Shown here piece by piece: positions 50,525-59,014 of a stretch of DNA of 62,050 nt (its first letter is position 1; every line of letters starts with the position of its first letter). The translations under genes were made by a program, and so were the position numbers. The DNA is from Oscillospiraceae bacterium Zagget12 (lineage in GTDB: Bacteria > Bacillota > Clostridia > UBA1381): NCBI GenBank assembly GCA_001941225.1, contig MSHM01000023.1, positions 128,888-190,937 on the forward strand. The letters are read 5' to 3'. The notes below the pieces were generated by a model. The model ran no database searches, was not told the DNA's origin, and was given only the letters and a program-made list of their open reading frames with translations.

Positions 50525-51145
50525 AGGGCGATGGGCAGAGTAAAGTTTGCGGCTTAGGTCCGGCAGGCTTTCCCGAGAGCCTGCTTTATCGTCGCCGAAA
50601 AAGCGGTTTCCCATTAAAGGCTCACACATTTTATAGTTGCCGGATTGCCACTTAGTCCGCACTGCAATCCCCTGTCCACCCGATTAAGACAGCCTAGAAG
50701 TTTTCCCAAACAGCCTGAGCTTTCCGTATCCTCTTTTGCAGATATGGTTTCAGCACGCATTGCCCCTTTAGAGTATGGCCGTACTCCGAAAGAGTTTTGG
50801 GCGTGTATCCGCCATATCCACTCAAGGCTGGCTACGCTGCCCACAGCATTCATACCGCAGCCCTTGTGAGGCTCCGAATTACTAACCGCAAAACAGGTTT
50901 TCCCCTGCGCCGTAGCGACTTGCTCCCTTAGGGGGTCCGGGCCGCCACAGTCACAGGCCTCCACGGAAAAGGGGGAAAGGTAACCATGCCGTTGGAAACC
51001 GCCCCTAAACCTTAACTCCCAGCATCCGCCCCGAACTGGGCGTTCAAAGCAAAACACCAGAAACTTCATCGATGTGCCATTTGGCGGATTTTTAGGCCCG
51101 CTTTCCGAAAAGCCGTACTGACTAGGATACTGCACCACTATTATA
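50525..51145 (-). ncRNA. ole: OLE RNA (ornate, large, extremophilic)
   Basis: About 620 nt of GC-rich, hairpin-rich sequence with no sensible reading frame. It begins after a promoter at 51152-51180 and ends just before the TTG start of oapA. OLE RNAs are about 600 nt, occur in anaerobic and extremophilic Bacillota, and sit directly upstream of oapA, usually beside ispA or dxs. Size, strand and neighbours here agree. Obvious stems include GCAGGCTCTC/GAGAGCCTGC-type pairing near 50565-50585 and CCGCC/GGCGG segments near the 5' end. The exact 5' and 3' ends and identity need a covariance-model match. An overlapping 188-codon frame is considered spurious. Confidence 0.85.
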
Positions 51146-51151
51146 ATATTA

Positions 51152-51180
51152 AATATATCACATTTTGATAAAAAAGTCAA
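51152..51180 (-). promoter_or_regulatory. Promoter of OLE RNA-oapA-dxs operon
   Basis: On the minus strand TTGACT (51175-51180), 17 nt, TATATT (51152-51157). Transcription should start near 51145. This is the only good promoter seen for the whole operon down to 44907. Confidence 0.75.
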
Positions 51181-51220
51181 CGCGGCGGCAAACTGTTCAC
51201 AAATAATTTAACAAAACAAT

Positions 51221-51262
51221 AAAAAAGCGCCCCCGCAAACGCCGAGCGGGGGGGGGGGGCGC
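51221..51262 (-). terminator. Terminator of the large stalk-domain protein gene, with a 12-G tract
   Basis: On the minus strand GCGCCCCC...GGGGGCGC forms a GC-only stem followed by six T (plus-strand A-run 51221-51226). The 3' arm in the plus strand is a homopolymer of twelve G (51248-51259), a likely slippage or sequencing-error site. Confidence 0.82.
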
Positions 51263-51269
51263 GGTTTTA

Positions 51270-53177
51270 TTATTTTGTTTCAAGAGTGTTCATAATGCCC
51301 GTGAGAGCCTCGTTGTCAATGCCCTTGTAATAGATGTCGTCCTCGGTGAGCGAGAACACGATAATTTTACCGGAATCCGCCTTTATGCAAACCGTGTTGT
51401 ACACAACGGTTCCGTCGTCATACTTGCCGGAGTAGGTAAAGTGCGCATACTGCTTGGAGTTTACCTTTTCCAGCTCCACCTTTTCCACTATTTCAAAGTC
51501 GTCGTTATCGTCGATATTGCTCTTGAAGCTGTTTGCTATCGCCGAAATCCTCGTGGAGGTGTAGTCGCTGCTCTCATCAACATATACGGAGAGTATCGAG
51601 CCGGTACTCGCGTTCACGTATATTTGAGATTGTGCCGAGGAGGAAAGCGAGCCGGACGCGACGGACTTCCATGTGGTGGAAAGGTCAAAGGTATATCCTC
51701 CGAAGGAGGTGTTTGCCGTTGTGTCGTCCGAGGAGTCGTTCCGAAGCAGCTTGCCCGTTACCGATGAGTCAAGCTCCTCCGTGATTAGGCTCGACGTGAT
51801 AAGCTCGGCTGTCCAAGTGTCGTCGGGGTCGTCAAGCTTTACCGCGAAATTGTACACGTAATCGCCCTTTTCATAGAAGCTGTCTATAAGGTAAGAGTCG
51901 CTCGTGGACGAGCCGGAAATAAGTATTGTATACATATATCCGTTATTGCCGCTGCGCGTCACCGCGGAAATCGTGCTAAATTCGGGATTCAGATTGCTTT
52001 CATATGTGTCATGGTCCTGCTGTGCAAGAAACTGCGCCGTCGCGGTCGAGGACTTTGAGTAAATCCCGAGGGAAACAAAGGCGTTTGAGCCGCTTTCGGG
52101 ATTGTAAAAGTAAAATTCGTTTTCCGCGTCGCTCGATGTGGACATAACATAGGACGCGGGCACCTTAAAGCTTACCTTATAATCGTCGTCCTTGACGGTT
52201 CTCATATCGACCGTTCCCTCGGTTTTGACGTTGGATAAATCATAGGTGCTGTCGTCAATGCTGCCGATGGTGAAGCTGTCCGCCAATGAAAGCATCATAT
52301 CCTTTACGGAGGTGTCGTCTGATGCCTGTATATAAGAGATAATTTCGTATGTGGTGTAATTATCCCCGTAATACTCGCGGTAATCGATGGTTCTGCTGCC
52401 GCTCTTCGCCTGGAAGTGCATATACTGTCTGCCCGAGGAATCTGTCAGCTTTTCCGCCTCGGTCAGCGTGTATGACGAGAACGAATCCTTAATCTTCACA
52501 TATTCCTCGTCAAAGGAAATGAGAGTATCCTCCGTGTATTTGTAAATATCAATGTACATCGCGCTTAAGTCGTCCGCGGTGAACTCGGTGCTGAGCCCAT
52601 CCAAGCTGCGGTCGGTCATTTTCATTTGCGACGGAGTGTCCATGCTCCATTTGTAATAGCTGTCGCCTATCCTTGTCATATCGGTAATGCCCACAACCGT
52701 GTTGGAGTCGTCAATTTTGGTTTTGGTTACAAGGATTGAGCTTGTCTGCGCGTCATATCCCACGTCCGCGCCGAAGGTTTCGGAAATAAATCTCGGCGGT
52801 ACCATGGTAACGCCGTTAGCCGAAAGCGCGGGCGCCTCAAGAAGAGTTTCGCTGTGGTCGTTTACCTGCGCCACGATATTGCCTATTTGCAGCACAATGC
52901 TGACATCGGGATAGGTAAGAGTGATTTTTTGCTCCGCGCCGTCCCAGTCCACCTGCGCGCCGAATGCCTCGGTTATTACGCGCAAGGGAACAAGCGTTGT
53001 GCCCTCTCCGGCGATGTATGGCGTTTCCACCTCCGTGTCAACTCCGTTGATGCTTAGAATGCTGTCGCCGACCCTGAACGATATTTCAACATCGCCCTCA
53101 TCCGCCGCCATAGCGAACGGCGCGGCGGACAGCGCCGTCGATGCCGCGAGAAACGCGGCTATTAATTTGTTTTTCAT
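51270..53177 (-). CDS. Secreted protein with two N-terminal stalk domains
   Basis: 635 aa; unknown function. A signal peptide (cleavage near FAMAAD) is followed by tandem copper-amine-oxidase-N-like (stalk) domains (about 30-90 and 95-150), shown by TTLVPLRVITEAFGAQVDWD and VTMVPPRFISETFGADVGYD. The remainder (about 160-635) is Ser/Thr/Asp-rich beta sequence with several similar segments (for example ASYVMSTSSDAENEFYFYN and NSFKSNIDDNDDFEIVEKVE), suggesting two or three repeats of a secreted domain similar to bacterial PsbP-like lipoproteins. There is no anchor. The second ATG (53177) has better spacing from GGGGGAG than the first. The protein follows the stalk-HtrA gene by 21 nt. Confidence 0.8.
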   Translation of the reverse strand: MKNKLIAAFLAASTALSAAPFAMAADEGDVEISFRVGDSILSINGVDTEVETPYIAGEGTTLVPLRVITEAFGAQVDWDGAEQKITLTYPDVSIVLQIGNIVAQVNDHSETLLEAPALSANGVTMVPPRFISETFGADVGYDAQTSSILVTKTKIDDSNTVVGITDMTRIGDSYYKWSMDTPSQMKMTDRSLDGLSTEFTADDLSAMYIDIYKYTEDTLISFDEEYVKIKDSFSSYTLTEAEKLTDSSGRQYMHFQAKSGSRTIDYREYYGDNYTTYEIISYIQASDDTSVKDMMLSLADSFTIGSIDDSTYDLSNVKTEGTVDMRTVKDDDYKVSFKVPASYVMSTSSDAENEFYFYNPESGSNAFVSLGIYSKSSTATAQFLAQQDHDTYESNLNPEFSTISAVTRSGNNGYMYTILISGSSTSDSYLIDSFYEKGDYVYNFAVKLDDPDDTWTAELITSSLITEELDSSVTGKLLRNDSSDDTTANTSFGGYTFDLSTTWKSVASGSLSSSAQSQIYVNASTGSILSVYVDESSDYTSTRISAIANSFKSNIDDNDDFEIVEKVELEKVNSKQYAHFTYSGKYDDGTVVYNTVCIKADSGKIIVFSLTEDDIYYKGIDNEALTGIMNTLETK

Positions 53178-53198
53178 CATATTCTCCCCCTTTTAAAT

Positions 53199-54320
53199 TT
53201 AAATAATATTCGGAACTATATCCGCGGACATTTGCGTTCCGTTTCTTGTGTATATGACATTTACGCTGCCCGATGAATAGGTATCGCGCAATGCCTTGTT
53301 ATAGTCCACAATGCTGTGGACGTCAACACCGTTAATTTGCGTTATCTCATCTCCCGCCGCAAGCTCCTGCGAGGAGGATGATTTAACCGTCACACCCTTT
53401 TTTGTCGGCAGTCCTATACGCGCCTCCCAGGAGTTTTCAAGCGTCACTCCCAAATCGGGACGCAGAACCTTGCCGTTCTGCTCGAATTGAGCAAGCACGT
53501 AATTTATTGTGTTGAGCGGGATTGAAAACGCCAATCCCTCAATGCCCGTGCCGGCGTATTTTGACGAGTTTATGCCTATAAGCTGTCCCTTCATATTCAA
53601 CAGAGGACCGCCCGAGTTTCCGCCGTTTATCGCGGCGTCGGTTTGCAGCAGCGGATAGTACGCGCTGTTTACCGAAACATCGGTGCCGCTTATAATTCCC
53701 TTTGACGCGCTGTTTCGCATCGAGAGCGAAAGGGGAGTGCCTATCGCTATTACCGATTGACCGGCGAACACGTCACCTTGATTGGCGAATGTGATAGGCT
53801 TCAATCCGAGCCTGCCGACCTTTACGACGGCAAGGTCGGAATCCTTGTCAATATACTGCACCTGTCCGGCATAGCTTTCACCGTCGCAGAATACAACGGT
53901 TATATTCTCAATATCGCTTACCACATGAGCGTTGGTGAGAATTATTCCGCCGGATTTAATTACCACGCCGCTGCCGTGAGCGGTAAGCTCGTTATAATCA
54001 GACGCGGTGCCTGTGATGTAATCCGATTTGTAATTTCCCACAATCGCCACAACGCTTTCGCTCGCGTCCGCTATTACCTGCGCGGTGACGGTGTCCTCGT
54101 CGCTTTCAACGTAAACGCTGCGCGTGCTCTCATCCCAGCTTACGTCCGCGCCGAGAGCCTCGCTCACCGCTCTGAGCGGAATGTAGGTCGTGTCGCTTAC
54201 GATAAAGCCGCTGGCGCTCAAAGGCGAGCCGTTTACGAATATGTTCACATTGTCGGCCGCGTGTACGCCAAAAGGCACCGCCAATGCCACGATTAGCGCG
54301 GTTATCAGTTTCTTATTCAA
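53199..54320 (-). CDS. HtrA-like serine protease with N-terminal stalk domain and PDZ
   Basis: 373 aa; secreted protease. A signal peptide (cleavage near GVHAAD) is followed by a stalk domain (about 25-75; TYIPLRAVSEALGADVSWDE), a trypsin-like core (about 78-270) with a complete triad (His in TNAHVVSD, Asp in DSDLAVVKV, Ser in NGGNSGGPL), and a C-terminal PDZ domain (about 285-370). In contrast to the HtrA at 7519-8745, it lacks a membrane anchor; the stalk domain may bind it to the cell surface. It starts with TTG 54320; AGAAGGA lies 6 nt upstream. It probably forms an operon with the large stalk protein downstream. Confidence 0.9.
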   Translation of the reverse strand: MNKKLITALIVALAVPFGVHAADNVNIFVNGSPLSASGFIVSDTTYIPLRAVSEALGADVSWDESTRSVYVESDEDTVTAQVIADASESVVAIVGNYKSDYITGTASDYNELTAHGSGVVIKSGGIILTNAHVVSDIENITVVFCDGESYAGQVQYIDKDSDLAVVKVGRLGLKPITFANQGDVFAGQSVIAIGTPLSLSMRNSASKGIISGTDVSVNSAYYPLLQTDAAINGGNSGGPLLNMKGQLIGINSSKYAGTGIEGLAFSIPLNTINYVLAQFEQNGKVLRPDLGVTLENSWEARIGLPTKKGVTVKSSSSQELAAGDEITQINGVDVHSIVDYNKALRDTYSSGSVNVIYTRNGTQMSADIVPNII

Positions 54321-54431
54321 AAATATCCTTCTCTCTGTAGGTTTTTCTTCATAATTAATACGTTTTACACCGTCAAAAGGTTACGTGTGCTTTAAAAAAT
54401 TTTTATCGGAATTAAAAATAATTGTAATTAT

Positions 54432-54460
54432 AGTATACATGAAAATGTAAATAAAGTCAA
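54432..54460 (-). promoter_or_regulatory. Promoter of the stalk-HtrA operon
   Basis: On the minus strand TTGACT (54455-54460), 17 nt, TATACT (54432-54437). The leader is about 105 nt, without an obvious structure. Confidence 0.72.
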
Positions 54461-54485
54461 TATACGAATAAAATTTCAAAAATGC

Positions 54486-54514
54486 TTTACAAATATTCGG
54501 CGAAGATATATAAT
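54486..54514 (+). promoter_or_regulatory. Promoter of proB-proA
   Basis: TTTACA (54486-54491), 17 nt, TATAAT (54509-54514). The leader is only about 25 nt, so no T-box or other leader control is possible. Confidence 0.72.
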
Positions 54515-54544
54515 AGAAGATAATCAGGATTTCGGAGGTTTGAA

Positions 54545-55360
54545 ATGAACGACATATTAAAAGATGTTTCAATGGCGCACAGAATAGTCGTCAAGGTCGG
54601 AACATCGACTCTTACATATGAGAGAGGCACAATGAATTTAAAGCTGATTGACAGGCTGTCAATGGTGCTTTCGGATTTGCGCAATCAAGGCAAGGAAATA
54701 ATACTTGTATCCTCGGGCGCGATAGGCATAGCGTTGGGAAAGCTGGGACTCAGCGAAAGACCGAAGGACACAAAGAGCAAGCAGGCGGTCGCGGCGGTCG
54801 GTCAATGCGAGCTGATGTATTTGTACGATAAAATGTTTTCCGAATATAACAACACGGTGGCGCAGGTGCTTGTAACGCGCGACGATATAGCTATTCCGCG
54901 CAGAAAGAGGAATATTCAAAACACCGTAACCACCCTTTTGGAAATGGGAATAATACCGGTTGTAAACGAAAACGACACCGTAAGCTATGATGAAATCGAG
55001 ATAGGCGATAACGATACATTATCGGCGGTTGTAGCCGACCTTGTCGACGCGGATTTGCTTGTGCTGTTTTCGGACATTGACGGTCTTTATGATGATGACC
55101 CGCACAAGAATAAGAACGCTAAGCTTTTGCCGGTCATATACGATATAGACGCCGTAAAGGACGTGGCGGGCGGCGCGGGAACAAGCCGCGGCACCGGCGG
55201 AATGGTAACAAAGCTTGAGGCGGCACAGCGCGCGGTCGAGGCGGGAATACATATGATAATCGCCAACGGAAACAATGTGGACGCGCTGTATGATATATTG
55301 GACGGCAAGCCGGTAGGCACGCTGTTCGTGTCCAAAAATTTTGAAATGGAGGAAAAATAA
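54545..55360 (+). CDS. proB: Glutamate 5-kinase
   Basis: 271 aa; first step of proline synthesis, ATP-dependent phosphorylation of glutamate. Amino-acid-kinase fold with RIVVKVGTSTLT, SSGAIGIALGKLG, and NENDTVSYDEIEIGDNDTLSA, then FSDIDGLYDDDP and GTGGMVTKLEAA. It stops after the kinase domain: the C-terminal PUA domain of Escherichia coli ProB (367 aa) is absent, as in several Clostridial forms. GGAGG precedes the ATG. The stop overlaps the proA ATG by one base. Confidence 0.95.
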   Translation: MNDILKDVSMAHRIVVKVGTSTLTYERGTMNLKLIDRLSMVLSDLRNQGKEIILVSSGAIGIALGKLGLSERPKDTKSKQAVAAVGQCELMYLYDKMFSEYNNTVAQVLVTRDDIAIPRRKRNIQNTVTTLLEMGIIPVVNENDTVSYDEIEIGDNDTLSAVVADLVDADLLVLFSDIDGLYDDDPHKNKNAKLLPVIYDIDAVKDVAGGAGTSRGTGGMVTKLEAAQRAVEAGIHMIIANGNNVDALYDILDGKPVGTLFVSKNFEMEEK

Positions 55361-56607
55361 TGGACGAGCTGCTTGAAAAATGTACTCTTGCCCGCGACGC
55401 GGGATATAAAATGGCGTCGGTCGGCACGATTGTCAAGGATAACGCGCTTGAGGCTATCGCAAACGCGCTTGAGGAAAAGGCGGAGGAGATTATTTCCGCA
55501 AACAAAACGGATATAGAAAACGCGCGTAAAAACGGAACGCGTCAGGCGATGATTGACCGCCTTACGCTTACAAAGGAGCGCATAGCGGGCATTGCCGAGG
55601 GCGTGAGGCAGGTCAAGGCGCTGTCCGACCCTATCGGCGAGGTAGTGAAAATGTGGAAACGTCCCAACGGACTGCTTATAGGTCAAAAGCGCGTGCCGAT
55701 GGGCGTTATAGCGATAATCTACGAGGCAAGACCGAACGTGACGGTTGACGCGGCGGCGCTTTGCTTAAAGACCTCGAATGTCTGCGTATTGCGCGGCGGC
55801 AGCGAGGCGATAAACTCCAACAAGGCTATAATGAAAATAATGCAGGACGCGGCATACGGCGCGGGACTGCCGGTGGGCGCGCTTAATATTATTGAGGACA
55901 CCTCGCGCGAAACCGCGACGCGGCTTATGCAGATGAACGGCTATATTGATTTGCTCATTCCGCGCGGCGGAAAGGGTCTTATCCGTTCCGTTGTGGAGAA
56001 CGCGACCGTTCCGGTTGTCGAAACGGCGGCGGGCAACTGCCACGTATACGTGGACGGCGACGCGGATATGGATATGGCTGTTAAAATTGTGCTTAACGCA
56101 AAGGTACAGCGTCCTTCGGTGTGCAACGCCGCGGAAACGCTGCTTGTGGACAAGAAAATTGCCGATGAATTTATCCCCGTTATATTCAACGCGCTGAAAG
56201 AAAAGAATGTCGAAATCAGAGCGGACAAGGCGGCAAAGGATATTTTCGCGGACGTAAGCGACGCGTCGGACGAGGACTATTATACCGAATATAACGATTA
56301 TATTATCGCGGTAAAGGTAGTTGACGGAATAGGCGAGGCGATTGAGCATATCAATAAGTATAATACGAAACATTCCGAGGCGATAGTCACGAATAATTAC
56401 GAGCATTCGCAAAGGTTCCTAAACGAGGTTGACGCGGCGGCGGTATATGTGAACGCGTCCACGCGCTTTACCGACGGCTTTGAATTTGGTTTCGGAGCGG
56501 AGATAGGCATAAGCACGCAGAAAATGCACGCGAGAGGTCCGATGGGACCGGAGGCGCTGACGTCGATTAAGTATATCATTTACGGCGACGGTCAGATTAG
56601 AGAATAA
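55360..56607 (+). CDS. proA: Gamma-glutamyl phosphate reductase
   Basis: 415 aa; NADPH-dependent reduction to glutamate-5-semialdehyde, second step of proline synthesis. Aldehyde-dehydrogenase fold: VPMGVIAIIYEARPNVT, LRGGSEAINSN, LIPRGGKGLI, TAAGNCHVYVD, and the catalytic Cys in RPSVCNAAETLL; FGFGAEIGISTQKMHARGP is the closing signature. Overlap with proB shows a coupled operon. Terminator at 56619-56653. Confidence 0.96.
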   Translation: MDELLEKCTLARDAGYKMASVGTIVKDNALEAIANALEEKAEEIISANKTDIENARKNGTRQAMIDRLTLTKERIAGIAEGVRQVKALSDPIGEVVKMWKRPNGLLIGQKRVPMGVIAIIYEARPNVTVDAAALCLKTSNVCVLRGGSEAINSNKAIMKIMQDAAYGAGLPVGALNIIEDTSRETATRLMQMNGYIDLLIPRGGKGLIRSVVENATVPVVETAAGNCHVYVDGDADMDMAVKIVLNAKVQRPSVCNAAETLLVDKKIADEFIPVIFNALKEKNVEIRADKAAKDIFADVSDASDEDYYTEYNDYIIAVKVVDGIGEAIEHINKYNTKHSEAIVTNNYEHSQRFLNEVDAAAVYVNASTRFTDGFEFGFGAEIGISTQKMHARGPMGPEALTSIKYIIYGDGQIRE

Positions 56608-56618
56608 AATAATACCTG

Positions 56619-56653
56619 CGGTATCCGATGAAATTTTCGGATACCGTTTTTTT
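56619..56653 (+). terminator. Terminator of proBA
   Basis: Perfect 10-bp stem CGGTATCCGA/TCGGATACCG (56619-56628 with 56637-56646) followed by seven T. Confidence 0.9.
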
Positions 56654-56682
56654 GTTGGCGTTCTTAAGAGAAATATTCTTTG

Positions 56683-56711
56683 TTGAAATATTCGGTTATA
56701 TGTGTTATTAT
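56683..56711 (+). promoter_or_regulatory. Promoter of the ECF sigma operon
   Basis: TTGAAA (56683-56688), 17 nt, TATTAT (56706-56711) with an extended TGT. The leader contains an 8-G tract (56739-56746) that also forms part of the ribosome site. Confidence 0.6.
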
Positions 56712-56752
56712 GGTAAAGTCCCAAATATGTGGGGCATAGGGGGGGGAGAACA

Positions 56753-57298
56753 ATGTTTTTTTCGGATATTGAAACCGATGACGACAGAGATATGGTCATC
56801 GACCTTTACAACAAATACAAAAATCTTATGTACAAGGTATCATATGACATTTTGAGAGATAAAAGTCTGGCGGAGGACGCCGTGCAAAGCTCGTTCATAA
56901 AAATTATAAAAAGTTTACAAAAAATTAATAAAATAAGCAGTCCCAAAATCAAGAATTATTTGGTTATTATAAGTAGAAACGTATCAATCAATATGCTTAA
57001 TGAGAGTAAAAAACTCATTACGGTATCGGAGAACCCTGACGAAATCCATAGCGGCGGGAGCGGTCTTGACGATATAATACTGCGCAGGGAGAGCGTAAGC
57101 AAGATTGCCGAGGCGATAAAATCGCTAAAGCCGATATACCGCGACACGCTTTTGCTAAAGCGCGTTTACGGCTACAGCGACGCGGAGATAGCGGAGCTTA
57201 CGGGAGTATCCGAGGAAACTGCGCGAAAAAGATTGATGCGCGCGAGAAATAAAATAATCGAGTATGTGAAAAGAGAGGAGGATAATAACGATGATTGA
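56753..57298 (+). CDS. ECF-type RNA polymerase sigma factor
   Basis: 181 aa; sigma-70 family, ECF architecture. Region 2 (about 18-85) contains YDILRDKSLAEDAVQSSFIKII; region 4 (about 122-175) contains LKPIYRDTLLLKRVYGYSDAEIAELTGVSEETARKRLMRARNK-type sequence with a helix-turn-helix. The start is ATG 56753: GGGGGGGAG lies 5 nt before; the in-frame ATG at 56729 precedes it. Its end overlaps the next gene by 8 nt, the usual sign of a cognate anti-sigma factor. Target promoters are not known. Confidence 0.9.
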   Translation: MFFSDIETDDDRDMVIDLYNKYKNLMYKVSYDILRDKSLAEDAVQSSFIKIIKSLQKINKISSPKIKNYLVIISRNVSINMLNESKKLITVSENPDEIHSGGSGLDDIILRRESVSKIAEAIKSLKPIYRDTLLLKRVYGYSDAEIAELTGVSEETARKRLMRARNKIIEYVKREEDNNDD

Positions 57299-57992
57299 TG
57301 AAAAGGGCAATACCGCTTTTGACGGAGCTTTTGAGGTAATGCTTTCCGCGGCGGCTGAAAAAGCCGCGGAGGATATGGGCGAGGAAATACAAAAGCCGGA
57401 GGAAATTGAATTTTCCGAGGAGCACGAGGAAAAAATGAAAAGAATTTTCGCGCGCGAGAACCGAAAGCTGCGCAGAAAACGAATTATCAAATATTCAAAA
57501 CGCTGCGCGTGTGCGATGCTTGCCTTTGTCATCGCCGCGGGTGTTGGAATATATAATGTAGAGGCTTGGCGAAGTAAGGTGCTGAATTTCTTCCTTGAGG
57601 ACGAGGGCGTAGCGTCAAAGGTAATTCTTGAATTGGACGAATCGAGCGAAGTCAGCCACTCAAACGCCACGGACAGCACACAGCTTTCGGTTTCTTACAT
57701 TCCCGAGGGATTCGATATTGCCGACATAAGAGATTACTTTATATTATATAAAAATGTGGAAAATCCGGATATATATTTTGATGTAAGTTCGAGTCCCATT
57801 GATGCAAATATCTATATTGATACTGAGAATATGACTCAGGAGCATATAACAATAAACGGGTACGACGCGGTATATTTGGAGAAAGAAAGCTACCAAAGCG
57901 TTCTTTGCTATGACGATAATTGGGTATATTATATATCGGGAAATATAGGCAGAGAATTGATAAAAATAGCGGAACATGTAAAGAGATTTTAG
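57291..57992 (+). CDS. Membrane anti-sigma factor, DUF4367-like
   Basis: 233 aa; N-terminal cytoplasmic region (about 1-70, charged, expected to bind the sigma factor), one membrane span (about 73-92, ACAMLAFVIAAGVGIYNV), and an extracytoplasmic domain (about 115-233) with a DUF4367-like fold: YIPEGFDIADIRD, ITINGYDAVYLEKE and the final LIKIAEHVKRF. Overlap with the sigma gene by 8 nt supports the pairing. The signal that releases sigma is unknown. A 167-bp AT-rich gap follows. Confidence 0.85.
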   Translation: MIDEKGNTAFDGAFEVMLSAAAEKAAEDMGEEIQKPEEIEFSEEHEEKMKRIFARENRKLRRKRIIKYSKRCACAMLAFVIAAGVGIYNVEAWRSKVLNFFLEDEGVASKVILELDESSEVSHSNATDSTQLSVSYIPEGFDIADIRDYFILYKNVENPDIYFDVSSSPIDANIYIDTENMTQEHITINGYDAVYLEKESYQSVLCYDDNWVYYISGNIGRELIKIAEHVKRF

Positions 57993-58159
57993 ACAGTCAA
58001 AATATACAAAAAAATAGCAAATGTTTATGCAAAATGCCAAAAAATAAAATTTTTTAAAAATCTTGTCCCAAACCTTGCTTTTTTTAGGTTTTATATTATA
58101 GAAAGGCATTTATAATGTGTGCTTTTCAAATTAAAATACTAATGATAGGAGTGTTTCTG

Positions 58160-58594
58160 ATGAAAAAATTTGAAATTAAAAAAATTGCGGTGGCGCTGCT
58201 TTCGGCAGTTTGCCTTGTATCCGGTGGATTTTGCACCACCGTGCCTACGGTATCTGCGGCGAACGATGATATAATGCTCGCTCGATATACCGCGCTGAAT
58301 AACTGCACAAATAATTTTAGTATAAGCTCTTCGGGGTTGGCAACCTGCTCGGCTGCAACTAAGGTTTCAAGCGGTTACACAGCAGGAATAACGATTTTTC
58401 TTCAGCAGTATAACGGAGGCTGGAATACGGTTACAAGCTGGTCCGGCAAGGACAGCGCATATATAACGCTTACAAAAACAAAATATGTAAGCTCGGGATA
58501 TAAGTACCGGATTATGGCTGTACATTCAGCTTATAACAGCAGCGGTACATTGATTGAAACCAATGTGACCTACAGCAGTGAAGTAAGCTATTGA
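58160..58594 (+). CDS. Small secreted protein (possibly DUF6147)
   Basis: 144 aa; a signal peptide (about residues 1-33, cleavage near TVSAAN) and a beta-rich mature part of about 110 residues with two cysteines (NNCTNN and ATCSAAT), and the ARYTALNNCTN plus SGLATCSA pattern that I associate with DUF6147 secreted proteins; that assignment is tentative. AGGAG lies 8 nt before ATG 58160; in-frame codons from 58115 precede it. A short hairpin (TTAATTCCC/GGGAATTTAA near 58640-58663) lies downstream. Confidence 0.7.
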   Translation: MKKFEIKKIAVALLSAVCLVSGGFCTTVPTVSAANDDIMLARYTALNNCTNNFSISSSGLATCSAATKVSSGYTAGITIFLQQYNGGWNTVTSWSGKDSAYITLTKTKYVSSGYKYRIMAVHSAYNSSGTLIETNVTYSSEVSY

Positions 58595-59014
58595 TAAAGT
58601 TTTTAAGGGCTATATATTAGTCGGACATTAAAAATGATATTAATTCCCTAATGGGAATTTAATATATCGCGGCTTATAAAAATTATGGCGTATGAATATT
58701 GAATACCTGTAGAGCGTTAAATCTCGTGAGATAAATCACATAACGGCACAAAGCCTGTAAATTAAGAACGCACGGCGGCAGGAAACAGCAGCATATGCCG
58801 GAATTGTTAAGGGTCGCAAACATAAAAAATAATTTATTGCTTTCATATAAAAAGAGAGCTCCCGAAAATCATTTTGCAGCTGCACTCGCATAGGTGATTT
58901 TCGGGATAGAACCTCTCTCAAATATATTATACGGAAATTTAAAAATTCTGTCAAGTATTTGAGATTTTTTTCAACGCCTCTTTTAATATGAAACAAAAGA
59001 AGGAGGAATTTTAA
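58595..59014. other. Non-coding region with two hairpins
   Basis: 420 bp without a supported gene. It holds the hairpin TTAATTCCC-taat-GGGAATTTAA (58640-58663) and a long interrupted stem: GAGAGcTCCCGAAAATCA (58855-58872) against TGATTTTCGGGA...CTCTC (58900-58918), enclosing a small GCAGCTGC palindrome. The segment between (58690-58830) includes CGGCA...TGCCG and could be structured, but I could not match it to a known RNA family. An 86-codon minus-strand frame here has no ribosome site. Confidence 0.5.

Noticed and set aside
50614-51180. A 188-codon minus-strand reading frame
   Set aside because: It lies wholly within the OLE RNA and its promoter, has no ribosome site and no protein-like composition.
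58690-58830. A possible cyclic-di-GMP riboswitch (CACAAAGCC resembles part of the GEMM motif)
   Set aside because: Only the CAAAGCC segment fits; the tetraloop, receptor and GGCAGCC-type second half do not match, and no expression platform could be drawn.
58736-58996. An 86-codon minus-strand reading frame
   Set aside because: No ribosome site, overlaps the long hairpin, and no recognisable features.
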